Source: JBBDRV01 sp040905285
Lineage (GTDB): Bacteria > Bacteroidota > Rhodothermia > Balneolales > Balneolaceae
DNA length: 31,116 bases
Direction: 5' to 3'
NCBI GenBank assembly: GCA_040905285.1
Contig: JBBDRV010000150.1
Location: forward strand, 1-31,116
Made by a program: the position numbers and the translations under genes. Each line of letters starts with the position of its first letter. Positions within the stretch are counted from its first letter, which is position 1. The notes beneath the pieces are model-generated. The model ran no database searches. It saw only the letters and a list, made by a program, of their open reading frames with translations, and had not been told where the DNA came from. Positions 16,070 to 24,273 of this stretch are shown here, piece after piece.

Positions 16070-17353
16070 ATGAGCAACGAATCAGCTGACGAATTTTATA
16101 AAGAGCAAAATCGGGAATTGCTTTCAGCCAATAAAAAATACAAATCGGAAATCGCAAACCTGGAGAAGAAAAAAGACAAGCTGGAGAAAAAATTAAGCGG
16201 GACCCTGGAATCAAAAGAGGATTTGAAAAAATCGGAGAAGGCTTTGCGTGATGAGAAAGAATTTGCAGATTTGCTGAATGATACGCTGCGGGAGGGTTTT
16301 CTGGTGCTTGACCAGAATCTCCGGGTGAAAACAGGCAACTCTTCTTTTTATGACCTCTTTCAGGTAGAGGCCGGAGAGACGGAAGGCAAACTCCTGTATG
16401 AGTTGGGAAACAATCAATGGGATATTCCCATTTTTCGAAAACTGCTTGAAAATATTTTGCCCGAAAAAAAGGAGGTGGATGATTATGAAATCGAGCATGA
16501 TTTTGAAGAGATCGGACACCGGGTAATGATTTTGAACGCCAGGCAAATCGACCATCTCCAGCTTATCCTGCTGGTTATAGAGGATGCGACCGAACGCAAG
16601 ATGGCGTTACAGGAAGTAAAAAGATCCAGGGATACACTGGAGGAACGTGTAGAAGAGCGGACCGGTCAGTTGCGCAGGCTTGCCAAACGTTTGACCGAAA
16701 GCGAACAGAACGAGCGATCACGCATTTCCGCCATACTCCATGACGATCTGCAGCAGGTTCTTTATGCTGTCCTGATGAATATGGACCTTCTTTACCAGAA
16801 GGTGAATTCTGCTGATACGGAACTTGTGGCTGGACAGATATCCGAACAGATATCCGAGATGAAGTCAATGGCAAAACAGGCTATCGACAAAACGAGACAG
16901 CTTTCGGGCGACCTCAATCCGCCTATATTGCAATCTGAGGATCTGGGAGAGATGCTGTCGTGGCTTGTCAGCAGGTTTGATGAAATGTACGAATTGAAAA
17001 TAGAGCTGAAGATCCAGGCACGGTTCCTGATATCCGACAGGGAAGTGCGCGTGATGATCCTGCGGATACTGAAAGAGCTGCTCTTCAATATTGTAAAGCA
17101 TGCGGAAACGGATGAAGCGGTAATCGAAACCAAACGCGCAGATGACAATGACGGGCTGGTCATCTGTGTTACAGATGCCGGGAAAGGGTTCGATATGGAC
17201 GAAGTCAGGGACAAAGACAGTTTCGGTTTGGTCAATGTCCGTGAGCGGCTGAATTTGTATGGTGGAAATCTCCGGATTGATTCTGCCCGGGGCAGGGGAA
17301 CCCGCATGATGTTAATCATACCATCCGGGCGTCATGCCATTGTCGGGAAATAG
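16070..17353 (+). CDS. PAS-containing histidine kinase of the NarL/DesK type (HisKA_3)
   Basis: The 427-residue protein opens with a charged coiled coil (10-65). A PAS domain at about 66-175 is next (TLREGFLVLDQNLRVKTGN, ending LLVIEDATERK), followed by a second coil at 180-212. The dimerisation/phosphoacceptor domain has the H-box ERSRISAILHDDLQQ with His224. The HATPase domain spans about 325-420: N-box ELLFNIVKHA (336-345), G1 DAGKGFD (369-375), and GLVNVRERLNLYGG followed by GRGT (408-411). The HDDLQQ box is typical of kinases that pair with LuxR/NarL-family response regulators. No regulator is next to it, so it is an orphan here. There is no membrane segment or signal peptide, so it senses in the cytosol. 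AGGAGAGAAGGGA immediately upstream is a strong ribosome-binding site. Confidence 0.92.
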   Translation: MSNESADEFYKEQNRELLSANKKYKSEIANLEKKKDKLEKKLSGTLESKEDLKKSEKALRDEKEFADLLNDTLREGFLVLDQNLRVKTGNSSFYDLFQVEAGETEGKLLYELGNNQWDIPIFRKLLENILPEKKEVDDYEIEHDFEEIGHRVMILNARQIDHLQLILLVIEDATERKMALQEVKRSRDTLEERVEERTGQLRRLAKRLTESEQNERSRISAILHDDLQQVLYAVLMNMDLLYQKVNSADTELVAGQISEQISEMKSMAKQAIDKTRQLSGDLNPPILQSEDLGEMLSWLVSRFDEMYELKIELKIQARFLISDREVRVMILRILKELLFNIVKHAETDEAVIETKRADDNDGLVICVTDAGKGFDMDEVRDKDSFGLVNVRERLNLYGGNLRIDSARGRGTRMMLIIPSGRHAIVGK

Positions 17354-17640
17354 ACGTAGAGGGGTCACAAGTTGAACTTCTTTTTGGGACGCGCTCCGGC
17401 TTTGAAGGACAGACTGAACTCTATTACACGTATGCCGGGGCAGAGTTTGAGAATTAAAATTTCAATTTAGAACAAAATTCCTGACAATGCGGCTGAGGCA
17501 AATCGGTGACTGTCCGCTATCCGGAAAATTACCTGATGTTTTTTCGGTAGCCGGAATGAAAGAGGTTCTGTATTTTTAAAATCCACAGTGTGGAGTACAA
17601 TGTGGAGATTGAGTGTGTAAATACAGCCTAAACAAATGCA
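17354..17640. other. Intergenic region upstream of ada with an operator-like palindrome
   Basis: About 290 bases lie between the kinase and ada. The right end has the perfect interrupted palindrome TCCACA-g-TGTGGA at 17582-17594. TGTGGAG then recurs at 17601-17607, 12 bp after its first copy (17589-17595). This could be a regulator site for the downstream gene, but no known Ada box is recognised. The minus strand is open for about 33 codons near 17370-17470 without any identifiable family. Confidence 0.35.
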
Positions 17641-18768
17641 ATGCCAAAGCAATGTCCGGAATCCATGGAAAAATTGACTGACGAGATCAGGTTCAAGGCT
17701 TTTTTAGAGAAAGACCCTTCTTTTGAAGGTCTGTTCATTACCGGCGTTAAAACCACGGGGATCTTTTGCCGGCCGACGTGCCGCGCCAGGAAGCCGAAAC
17801 GGGAAAATGTGGAATTTTTCACGTCAGCCGGAGAGGCACTCCGGAGCGGTTACCGGCCGTGCAGGCTCTGCAAACCGTTGGAGAAAAAAGATGCCACACC
17901 GGCTTACATATCGGGCATTTTAAAAGATCTGGAATCGGACCCGTCGCTGAAGTTCAGGGAGAGAGATTTAAAAGACAGGGGCATTGATCCCAATACAATC
18001 CGGAGATGGTTCCAAAAACATCACGGATTGACATTTCATGCCTACCAGAGGATGTACAGGATCAATACCGCCTTTAAAAAGATAAAGAACGGCGAGTCGG
18101 TCACCTCTGCTGCATATGATTCGGGATACGAATCGTTGAGTGGCTTTAACGATTCATTCAAATCTGTATTCGGAGTGTCTCCAGCCAACAGCAAAGAACG
18201 GAACGTTATAGATATTGCCAGACTTGAAACTCCCCTGGGAACCATGTTCGCCTGTGCGAATGAAAAAGGAATCTGCCTGCTGGAATTTTCCGACCGCAAG
18301 ATGCTCGAGACCCAACTCAAAGATCTTGCCCGGCGGTTGAATGCGGTTATCGTTCAAGGAGGGAACCCGTTTACAGATCAGTTAAAACGGCAGCTGGCAG
18401 AATATTTCAGCGGGGAAAGGAAGCAATTTGACGTGCCCCTTTTCATGACGGGTTCTGCCTTCCGGCAGTCGGTATGGAACGCACTCCGGGATATTCCCTA
18501 CGGAACAACCTGCTCCTACAGGGAGCAGGCTGAAGCCATTGGCAAAGCGAAGGCGGTGCGGGCCGTGGCCAATGCCAACGGCATGAACAGGATCGCCATC
18601 CTCATCCCCTGCCACCGCGTGGTCGGTTCGGACGGGAAACTGACCGGTTACGCCGGCGGATTGTGGAGGAAAAGATATCTGCTCGACCTTGAACGGGATA
18701 CGTCGAACGGAGATACAGTGAAGACAACATGGATGGCAGGGGATATAGTGAAGACGGAAAATGAATGA
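17641..18768 (+). CDS. ada: Bifunctional DNA alkylation repair protein/transcriptional regulator Ada
   Basis: The 375-residue protein has the three Ada parts. The N-terminal Ada zinc domain has Cys43, Cys47, Cys74 and Cys77 (CRPTC and CRLC); the first would accept a methyl group from phosphotriesters. An AraC-type helix-turn-helix region spans about 86-185 (YDSGYESLSGFNDSFKSVFGVSP). The C-terminal O6-alkylguanine methyltransferase domain has the acceptor Cys324 in PCHRV, preceded by the Arg-finger motif AVANANG. It repairs alkylated bases and, once methylated, activates its own regulon. It is about 20 residues longer than E. coli Ada because of a C-terminal tail containing a near-duplicate (GDTVKTT / GDIVKTE). 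The start is the ATG at 17641; an ATG at 17665 is an alternative. The ferredoxin gene follows 57 bp downstream. Confidence 0.95.
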   Translation: MPKQCPESMEKLTDEIRFKAFLEKDPSFEGLFITGVKTTGIFCRPTCRARKPKRENVEFFTSAGEALRSGYRPCRLCKPLEKKDATPAYISGILKDLESDPSLKFRERDLKDRGIDPNTIRRWFQKHHGLTFHAYQRMYRINTAFKKIKNGESVTSAAYDSGYESLSGFNDSFKSVFGVSPANSKERNVIDIARLETPLGTMFACANEKGICLLEFSDRKMLETQLKDLARRLNAVIVQGGNPFTDQLKRQLAEYFSGERKQFDVPLFMTGSAFRQSVWNALRDIPYGTTCSYREQAEAIGKAKAVRAVANANGMNRIAILIPCHRVVGSDGKLTGYAGGLWRKRYLLDLERDTSNGDTVKTTWMAGDIVKTENE

Positions 18769-18825
18769 TTGGGAGGGACGAAAGCTTCCGTAATCCTGTC
18801 GGGGCCCTCTGGAGATTGACATAAA

Positions 18826-19188
18826 ATGACGAACAGACAACTGGAACGAAAAGTCAGCGAACTGCATATTTCCTCCGTAAAACGGCATATTTTTTTATGT
18901 GCCGACCAGACGGAGCCGAAATGCTGCAAAAAGGAAATCGGCCTGGAAGCATGGGCTTACCTGAAACAGAGGCTGAAGGAACTGAAACTGGACGACCGGG
19001 GTGGAATCTACCGCACGAAAGCCAACTGTCTGAGGGTGTGCAAACGCGGCCCGGTTGCGGTGGTTTATCCCGAAGGCACCTGGTACCATTCCTGCCGGCC
19101 GGCGGTTCTGGAACGGATCATCCGGGAGCACCTGATCGGGGGAGAGCCTGTCAAAGACTACCTGATGATCGAACATCCGCTCGGGTGA
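18826..19188 (+). CDS. Thioredoxin-fold [2Fe-2S] ferredoxin
   Basis: This 120-residue protein has FLCADQ with Cys25, CC at 33-34, and CLRVC with Cys68 and Cys72 followed by GPVAVVYPEGTWY. The spacing (C-x8-C, then C-x3-C) matches thioredoxin-like 2Fe-2S ferredoxins (Aquifex Fd4/NuoE-like family). An extra Cys90 follows WYHSC. It is probably a small cytosolic electron carrier or a cluster-holding protein; the partner is not known. It lies 57 bp after ada on the same strand and is convergent with the luciferase-like oxidoreductase, with an 18-bp gap. Confidence 0.9.
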   Translation: MTNRQLERKVSELHISSVKRHIFLCADQTEPKCCKKEIGLEAWAYLKQRLKELKLDDRGGIYRTKANCLRVCKRGPVAVVYPEGTWYHSCRPAVLERIIREHLIGGEPVKDYLMIEHPLG

Positions 19189-19206
19189 TTCCGACCGGGG
19201 AGACAT

Positions 19207-20211
19207 TTACCCGGTCCGGGGGATTCCCTCCTTCATCACTTCCGCGAACAGCCGGTGGGACTTCAGGCGTTCATTCGGATCGAACACGTACGAAGCCACC
19301 ATCACTTCATCGGCCTCTGTCTGCTCCAGAAAACCTGACAGCTCCCTGTGTATTTTCCTTTTGCCGCCAATAAAGGAGCAGGACAACATCTGTTCTACCG
19401 CCATTTTCTGGTGGATATCCCAAACCTGATTTATGTCATCCACGGGCGGGGGCATCGGCTTGCGGTCACCCGTTATCACTCCCATAAACATCTGCTTCAT
19501 GGAGGTGGACAGATAATCCGCCTGTTCGTCCGTATCGGCGGCTATGATATTCATGCACAACATTGTATACGGATTTGCCAGCTGTTTTGACGGCTTGAAC
19601 CGCTCACGGTAAATGCGAAGGGCCGGCATTAACTGCTGCGGGGCGAAATGACTGGCAAATACATAGGGCAATCCCAGTTCGGCCGCCAGAAAGGCACTGT
19701 CGGTACTGGAGCCTAAAATCCAGATGGGGATGTCTGTGCCCTCTCCGGGAATAGAACGTACCCTGCTGTTTCGGTTGCCGGCTGATAAATACTGCTGGAG
19801 CAGCTTCACGTTTTCCGGAAAACGCTGTACTTCCCGGATGCGGTCGGGGCGGATTGCATTCGCAGTAACCTGATCCGTACCCGGGGCGCGGCCAAGTCCC
19901 AGATCCACCCGGCCGGGATAGATGGCAGCAAGTGTCCCAAACTGCTCCGCTACGACCAGCGGAGAATGATTGGGCAGCATGATACCTCCCGAGCCGACGC
20001 GGATAGATGTTGTAGCTTCCGCAACATATCCCAGCAGAACGGACGTGGCGGAGCTGGCGATATTTTCCATATTGTGATGCTCCGCCATCCAGAAGCGGCT
20101 GTAACCATACTCTTCGGCATAAATGGCTAATTCCCGGCTGTTGCGGATTGCATCGGCAATGCTGTGACCTTGTGTAACAATAGCCAGGTCCAGTACAGAA
20201 TAGGGAATCAT
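19207..20211 (-). CDS. LLM-class (luciferase-like) flavin-dependent oxidoreductase
   Basis: The 334-residue protein carries the LLM signatures AIVTQG (10-15), YGYSRFWMAEHHNMENIASS (35-54), IRVGSGGIMLPNHSPLVVAE (70-89) and the flavin-binding PGRVDLGLGRAPGTD (99-113). It is a TIM-barrel F/FMN-dependent monooxygenase of the E. coli YhbW type, and its substrate is unknown. It lies 5 bp after the VOC remnant on the same strand, suggesting a former oxidoreductase-glyoxalase pair. No transport genes for an organic substrate are nearby. Confidence 0.93.
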   Translation of the reverse strand: MIPYSVLDLAIVTQGHSIADAIRNSRELAIYAEEYGYSRFWMAEHHNMENIASSATSVLLGYVAEATTSIRVGSGGIMLPNHSPLVVAEQFGTLAAIYPGRVDLGLGRAPGTDQVTANAIRPDRIREVQRFPENVKLLQQYLSAGNRNSRVRSIPGEGTDIPIWILGSSTDSAFLAAELGLPYVFASHFAPQQLMPALRIYRERFKPSKQLANPYTMLCMNIIAADTDEQADYLSTSMKQMFMGVITGDRKPMPPPVDDINQVWDIHQKMAVEQMLSCSFIGGKRKIHRELSGFLEQTEADEVMVASYVFDPNERLKSHRLFAEVMKEGIPRTG

Positions 20212-20216
20212 ATGAT

Positions 20217-20483
20217 TTACTCCAGCTCTTTCATCAAATTTTTCAAATCCAGCGGCCGGGTCACCATGTCAACAGTTCCCGCCTCCCCGTACGACCATTG
20301 CTCCTTCGGACGGTCGCAATAAAGTTCAACTCCGTTACCGTCCGGATCATTCAGGTAGATGGCCTCGGATACGCCGTGGTCACTGGCTCCCGATATCGGA
20401 TAATCCGCCTTTCTCAACCGGTCATAAATAATAGCCAGGTCTTCGTTTTCTTTTGAGTTCTGCAGCCGGAAAAAATGAGTTAG
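20217..20483 (-). pseudogene. 5'-truncated VOC/glyoxalase family gene (CatE-like C-terminal fragment)
   Basis: The minus strand encodes about 85 residues with YPISGASDHGVSEAIYLNDP, DGNGVELYCDRP and VTRPLDL, the C-terminal half of a one-unit VOC dioxygenase/glyoxalase. Family members are about 160 residues or more and start with another beta-alpha-beta-beta-beta unit. Here the frame meets a stop at 20499-20501, and there is no ATG in the conserved part; the first possible start is a TTG at 20415-20417. The next gene upstream ends at 20517, so the missing half has been deleted, not frameshifted. A short expressed product cannot be excluded. Confidence 0.75.
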
Positions 20484-20516
20484 GCACCCGCAGCATACTC
20501 AGCTTCGGCGGCAAAC

Positions 20517-21548
20517 TCAAAAGCTGTAAAAAAGGGTGATGCGGGGGATGAAATCTGTTGCAGGGGTCATTCCGTCCGGGGTCTCTCCATAGATGACCGC
20601 CTCGATATTGGGTATGAGGCTGATCATATCTTCTGACAGCTGAAAATCCACTCCCGCTACCACCAGTGTGGATTCCGCCTCATTGCTAAACGGAAGATAG
20701 CTGATATTTTCTCCATCCGGATTGGGGGCAAACATGTGATCCACTCGTAACAGCCCGGTTGTCCCCTGTGCAAGGGCGGCCCGGACAAAGGCCGACGCTA
20801 TGTCCAGATTCGTATCGCCGGCTATCGGGTTATCCGTCTGCTGGAAAGCATACAGGGCTCCAAAAGCCACTGTTTCTGACTCATATCCGACAAATCCCTG
20901 GACTGTCTTGCGGGGTGTGTCATCAGCAAGACTGTTCCAGTCGCCGTAAGCCTCCACCACCCACTGACCTGTGAGCTGATAGGAGAGGGACAGCATCATT
21001 TTCTTCCCTTCGTCTGTTTCCGGGCCTGTACTGTTGCCGTTACCCACCATCACATGATAATTCCATCTTTCGCTTTCGTCAAGTGCACCCTTTGCTGCAA
21101 GTCCGAAATCCCTGGAGCCGGCCAGACGCTGTAAATCCAGGGGGGTTTTCTCCACCGACCGGTAATTCCAGATGCTTTCCACCAGTGCAAAAGTGGGACT
21201 GGGGGATATACCCGCGAGGATCTCATGTCGGTCATTTTCCCATTTGAGCCAGGCATCCTTGACAAAGGGGGTCATTCGCCCTCCGGTCTGATAGTTGCCT
21301 TCGCTGTTCATTTCAAGCCTCAGTCTGCCTGAAAAGGAGTCATTATAACGATGGGTATAGCCTAGATAGATTCTCCGGAACCGGAAACCGTTACTCCCTT
21401 CCAGTGATTCGCGGTGATTGGAAACAACCCAGTAGTAATCGTTGAATGCCAGTCCGCTTATGGTGCCATCCTGCCCCACCTTCACCTGGGCCATGGATGT
21501 GGTTGCCGTAATAAAGAGAAACAAAATCAGTAAGACTGCTCTTCTCAT
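20517..21548 (-). CDS. Outer-membrane beta-barrel porin (phosphate-selective porin-like)
   Basis: This 343-residue protein has a signal peptide (RRAVLLILFLFITATTSMAQ, probable cleavage after Ala20). Alternating aromatic strands follow (FRFRRIYLGYTHRY, YQLTGQWVVEAYGDW), and the protein ends in ITLFYSF with the terminal Phe of outer-membrane barrels. The GRLRLEMN, VKDAWLKWENDRHEILAGISPSP pattern resembles the porin O/P family. Placement divergent from pstS with a PHO-box-like element between them suggests phosphate or polyphosphate uptake across the outer membrane. The specificity is inferred from context only. A PhoU fragment lies 34 bp upstream on the same strand. Confidence 0.82.
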   Translation of the reverse strand: MRRAVLLILFLFITATTSMAQVKVGQDGTISGLAFNDYYWVVSNHRESLEGSNGFRFRRIYLGYTHRYNDSFSGRLRLEMNSEGNYQTGGRMTPFVKDAWLKWENDRHEILAGISPSPTFALVESIWNYRSVEKTPLDLQRLAGSRDFGLAAKGALDESERWNYHVMVGNGNSTGPETDEGKKMMLSLSYQLTGQWVVEAYGDWNSLADDTPRKTVQGFVGYESETVAFGALYAFQQTDNPIAGDTNLDIASAFVRAALAQGTTGLLRVDHMFAPNPDGENISYLPFSNEAESTLVVAGVDFQLSEDMISLIPNIEAVIYGETPDGMTPATDFIPRITLFYSF

Positions 21549-21582
21549 GCATCAATTTTAATGTATGCCGGTTCCCAATCCG

Positions 21583-21813
21583 TCAGTCCTGCCGCTTCCG
21601 GTCCCTGTATTTTTCTTTTTTATGCTTCAGGACTTTTGCCTCAATATAAAAAATAATCTCTTCGGCGGTATTTTTCACCAGGTCCCCCACACGTTCCAGT
21701 TTCATCCTGCTTTCAGGGGCAGACTGCCATAGCTTTTTTCCGAAAACATGGGGTTCCATTCCGTACCGGTTAAAAAATTGACAATGGAAATTTACCGGGA
21801 AAGTCGGCTGCAT
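21583..21813 (-). pseudogene. PhoU C-terminal fragment
   Basis: The 76-codon frame ends in LERVGDLVKNTAEEIIFYIEAKVLKHKKEKY, the final helix of PhoU with its ExxxD metal-binding motif (ERVGD). Compare LERIGDRVTNICERIIFLVTGE in the complete phoU at 26173. The preceding 37 residues do not match PhoU, and a full PhoU needs about 220 residues. It sits between the divergent pstS promoter and the porin gene. It is most likely a relic of a second phoU. An ATG at 21811-21813 exists, so a short peptide could still be made. Confidence 0.7.
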
Positions 21814-21939
21814 CTGCCAGCAAAATCATACGATGCCTGCCGTGGTCAGGATTGTGTCCAGGGCACAGGCCGCCAAGATAGCAGGGTCGCTTTAATCGTA
21901 AAATACCGATTTAATTTGAGAGCCGGCTCAGGAATTTTG

Positions 21940-21967
21940 ATAACAATATGTTAACACAACAGTAACA
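21940..21967 (+). promoter_or_regulatory. PHO-box-like array of three direct hexamers upstream of pstS
   Basis: ATAACA (21940-21945), TTAACA (21951-21956) and GTAACA (21962-21967) are separated by exactly 5 bases each, an 11-bp period. This is the architecture of PhoB/PhoP sites (TTAACA-N5 repeats in Bacillus, 7+4 repeats in E. coli). TATAAG at 21975-21980 follows 7 bases later and could be a -10, with the box in place of a -35. The pstS ATG is 58 bases downstream. The site also lies upstream of the divergent PhoU fragment and porin. The regulator gene itself is not in the window. Confidence 0.65.
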
Positions 21968-22025
21968 TTGAGTTTATAAGAATTACTGAATTTGTTTATT
22001 CAATTTATTCCATCTAAACACTTAC

Positions 22026-23198
22026 ATGCACATACAGTATATGCTAAACATTATACTTAAACCGGGTTTTAAAATATGTAGTATAGGGTTTGCAAGTTTT
22101 CTCTTTTTGGCGGCAGGATGTGGTGGCAGCGGTGACGACGATCCGTCCCGTACAGAAAATTCATCTGGTGAGCGTGTAGATATCCTCGGGGCAGGCGCCA
22201 CATTCCCCGCTCCGCTGATCACTGCAATGGCCGACGAGTACCGTGATATAACACAGGGCCGAGTCACAGTCAATTACCAATCAATCGGTTCAGGCGGTGG
22301 GATCCGGCAGTTTATTGAACAGACAGTGATGTTCGGAGTAAGTGAAGCGTTCCTTTCCGACGAAGTGATGGCCGATATGGAAAGGCGGACAGGAGGAAAA
22401 GCATTCAATATACCGATTACACTGGCTGATGTAGTTCCCACTTATAATTTACCTGGTATCGACAAAGGGCTTGTATTCAGCGGTGAGCTGTTGGTGGATA
22501 TTTATATGGAAAGGATCACGAGATGGAATGACCCGAAAATTATCGAGCTCAACCGGGAATCTGATCTGCCACCGTTGCCGATTACGGTTGTTCACCGCTC
22601 TGATGGTTCTGGCACCACCAACGTATGGACAAGCTATTTGACCCGCGTATCCGAAGAGTGGGCAGACCGGGTGGGTTATGCCACCAGCGTGAATTGGCCA
22701 GCCGGTATCGGCGGAAACGGCAATGAAGGTGTTGCCGGCATGGTACAGAATACCCCGGGGGCGATCGGCTACAACAGTCTCTCCTATGCCCTGCTGAACA
22801 ACATGTCTTATGGTGCGGTGATCAACTCCTCGGGAAATGTGATTGAGCCGAGTTTCGATGCCACCAGCGAGGCGGCTAACATCGATCTTCCCGAAGACAC
22901 TCGAATCCTGTTCACCGACACCCCGGCCCCGGAAGGGTACCCGATCGCAGGATTTGCCTGGGTGCTGATCTACGAAAACCTCGACAGTAATAATGCTATC
23001 CGCAGTCGCCGGGATGCGGAAGAACTCATCGAATTCCTGGTCTGGAGCATCACAGAAGGACAAGAACTTTCAGAAGGACTTGGATACGCACGACTTCCAG
23101 AAGCGGCTCTGGAAAGGAATTTCGAGATGATTCGCCAGCTCAAATGGAATGGCGAGCTCATCGGAGAGGACATCCTGTCAGAGCATGATCTGATATAA
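22026..23198 (+). CDS. pstS: Phosphate ABC transporter substrate-binding lipoprotein PstS
   Basis: This 390-residue lipoprotein has the lipobox LAAGC with Cys32. The PstS motifs are GAGATFPAPL (55-64), SIGSGGGIR (87-95), FGVSEAFLSDE (103-113), and VHRSDGSGTTNVW (189-201), which carries the phosphate-binding Ser/Asp/Ser/Thr loop. It captures inorganic phosphate and hands it to PstCA. The second ligand loop has Glu107 where the family normally has Asp (FGASD), a conservative but unusual change at a phosphate-contact residue. The ATG at 22041 (residue 6) would give a more usual signal length. It is the first gene of the operon, under the array at 21940-21967, with 76 bp to pstC. Confidence 0.96.
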   Translation: MHIQYMLNIILKPGFKICSIGFASFLFLAAGCGGSGDDDPSRTENSSGERVDILGAGATFPAPLITAMADEYRDITQGRVTVNYQSIGSGGGIRQFIEQTVMFGVSEAFLSDEVMADMERRTGGKAFNIPITLADVVPTYNLPGIDKGLVFSGELLVDIYMERITRWNDPKIIELNRESDLPPLPITVVHRSDGSGTTNVWTSYLTRVSEEWADRVGYATSVNWPAGIGGNGNEGVAGMVQNTPGAIGYNSLSYALLNNMSYGAVINSSGNVIEPSFDATSEAANIDLPEDTRILFTDTPAPEGYPIAGFAWVLIYENLDSNNAIRSRRDAEELIEFLVWSITEGQELSEGLGYARLPEAALERNFEMIRQLKWNGELIGEDILSEHDLI

Positions 23199-23274
23199 TC
23201 ATAAAAGACAACTTTTTATTAGCGGCTTGAATAAAGCATTTACTCTCATTTTTGTACGTTTTCACTAATCGTCC

Positions 23275-24273
23275 ATGCCAGATAAACCAACATCACAGAT
23301 GATCAGAGAAGTGCTCCGGAAACCTCCGGCAATGATCTATCGCAGACTGGGTGACAGGATTTTCTCTGTAACAACTGTTGTTATTGGTTCGATCATCATT
23401 GTTCTTGCTGTGGCAATGGCCTGGGTCCTTTACAGTGAAGCCAGTCTGGCGCTCGGGGAGTTCGGATTTCTCGATTTTCTTACCGGCAAAACCTGGGATC
23501 CGGCGGTGCAGCTTCAGTTCGGCGCCTGGCCTTTTTTGTTCGGAACCCTTGTTACCAGCGGAGCGGCCCTTCTGATTGCCTTTTTTCCAGCTGTGGCTGT
23601 TGCCATTTTTACTGCGGAGTACGCACCACGCTGGCTTGCCAGTATTATCGATAACCTTGTCAATCTTATTGCGGCTATTCCAAGTGTCGTGGTGGGCATA
23701 TGGGGCATATTCGTCCTGGCGCCCTGGATACGTGATACCGTCTACATGCCGATCTTTCTGTGGGCAGGAGAGAATTACCCAGGTCTGCTCCCGGTTCTCG
23801 GAAATCCAATCGGGTACGGACTGGCGACCGCTACCATCGTCCTTGCCTTGATGATCGTACCTTATACGACGGCTCTGTCCAGGGATGCTATTCATCTTGT
23901 ACCCCGGGAACAGCGGGAAGCCTGCCGGGCACTGGGAGCTACACGTTGGGAAGTGATCCGGATGGCGGTCCTGCCCTACGCACGCGGCGGCATCATGGCA
24001 GGGGCCATTTTGTCGTTAGGGCGTGCTATTGGTGAGACAATGGCCGTAGCAATGCTGATCGGGAATAAGAACACCCTGCCGTTTTCAATTCTGGGTGCCG
24101 GAGCCACTATGCCGTCAGTCATTATCAACGAATTCCGAGAGGCCGTGGAAAGCCTTCACCTCTCCAGTCTGATGGCAATCGGTTTCATTCTGTTTTTAAT
24201 TTCACTGATCGTAAATCTTGTCGCTGCCTGGATCAGCCGAAGGTTATCGATCAATGGAGGTCAAACCGTATGA
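23275..24273 (+). CDS. pstC: Phosphate ABC transporter permease PstC
   Basis: This 332-residue inner-membrane permease has about six helices plus a hydrophobic N-terminal segment at 29-53. The EAA loop is EACRALGATRWEVIRMAVLP (positions about 222-241) and is followed by GRAIGETMAVAMLIGN, the PstC-type sequence. FGAWPFLFGTLVTSGAALL marks the start of the BPD_transp domain. It forms the channel with PstA and couples to PstB. Its stop overlaps the pstA start (ATGA), showing translational coupling. Length and features are normal for the family. Confidence 0.96.
   Translation: MPDKPTSQMIREVLRKPPAMIYRRLGDRIFSVTTVVIGSIIIVLAVAMAWVLYSEASLALGEFGFLDFLTGKTWDPAVQLQFGAWPFLFGTLVTSGAALLIAFFPAVAVAIFTAEYAPRWLASIIDNLVNLIAAIPSVVVGIWGIFVLAPWIRDTVYMPIFLWAGENYPGLLPVLGNPIGYGLATATIVLALMIVPYTTALSRDAIHLVPREQREACRALGATRWEVIRMAVLPYARGGIMAGAILSLGRAIGETMAVAMLIGNKNTLPFSILGAGATMPSVIINEFREAVESLHLSSLMAIGFILFLISLIVNLVAAWISRRLSINGGQTV

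Noticed and set aside
17467..17652. 61-codon minus-strand frame upstream of ada
   Set aside because: It overlaps the ada start and the palindrome, with no family resemblance and cysteine/histidine-rich random composition.
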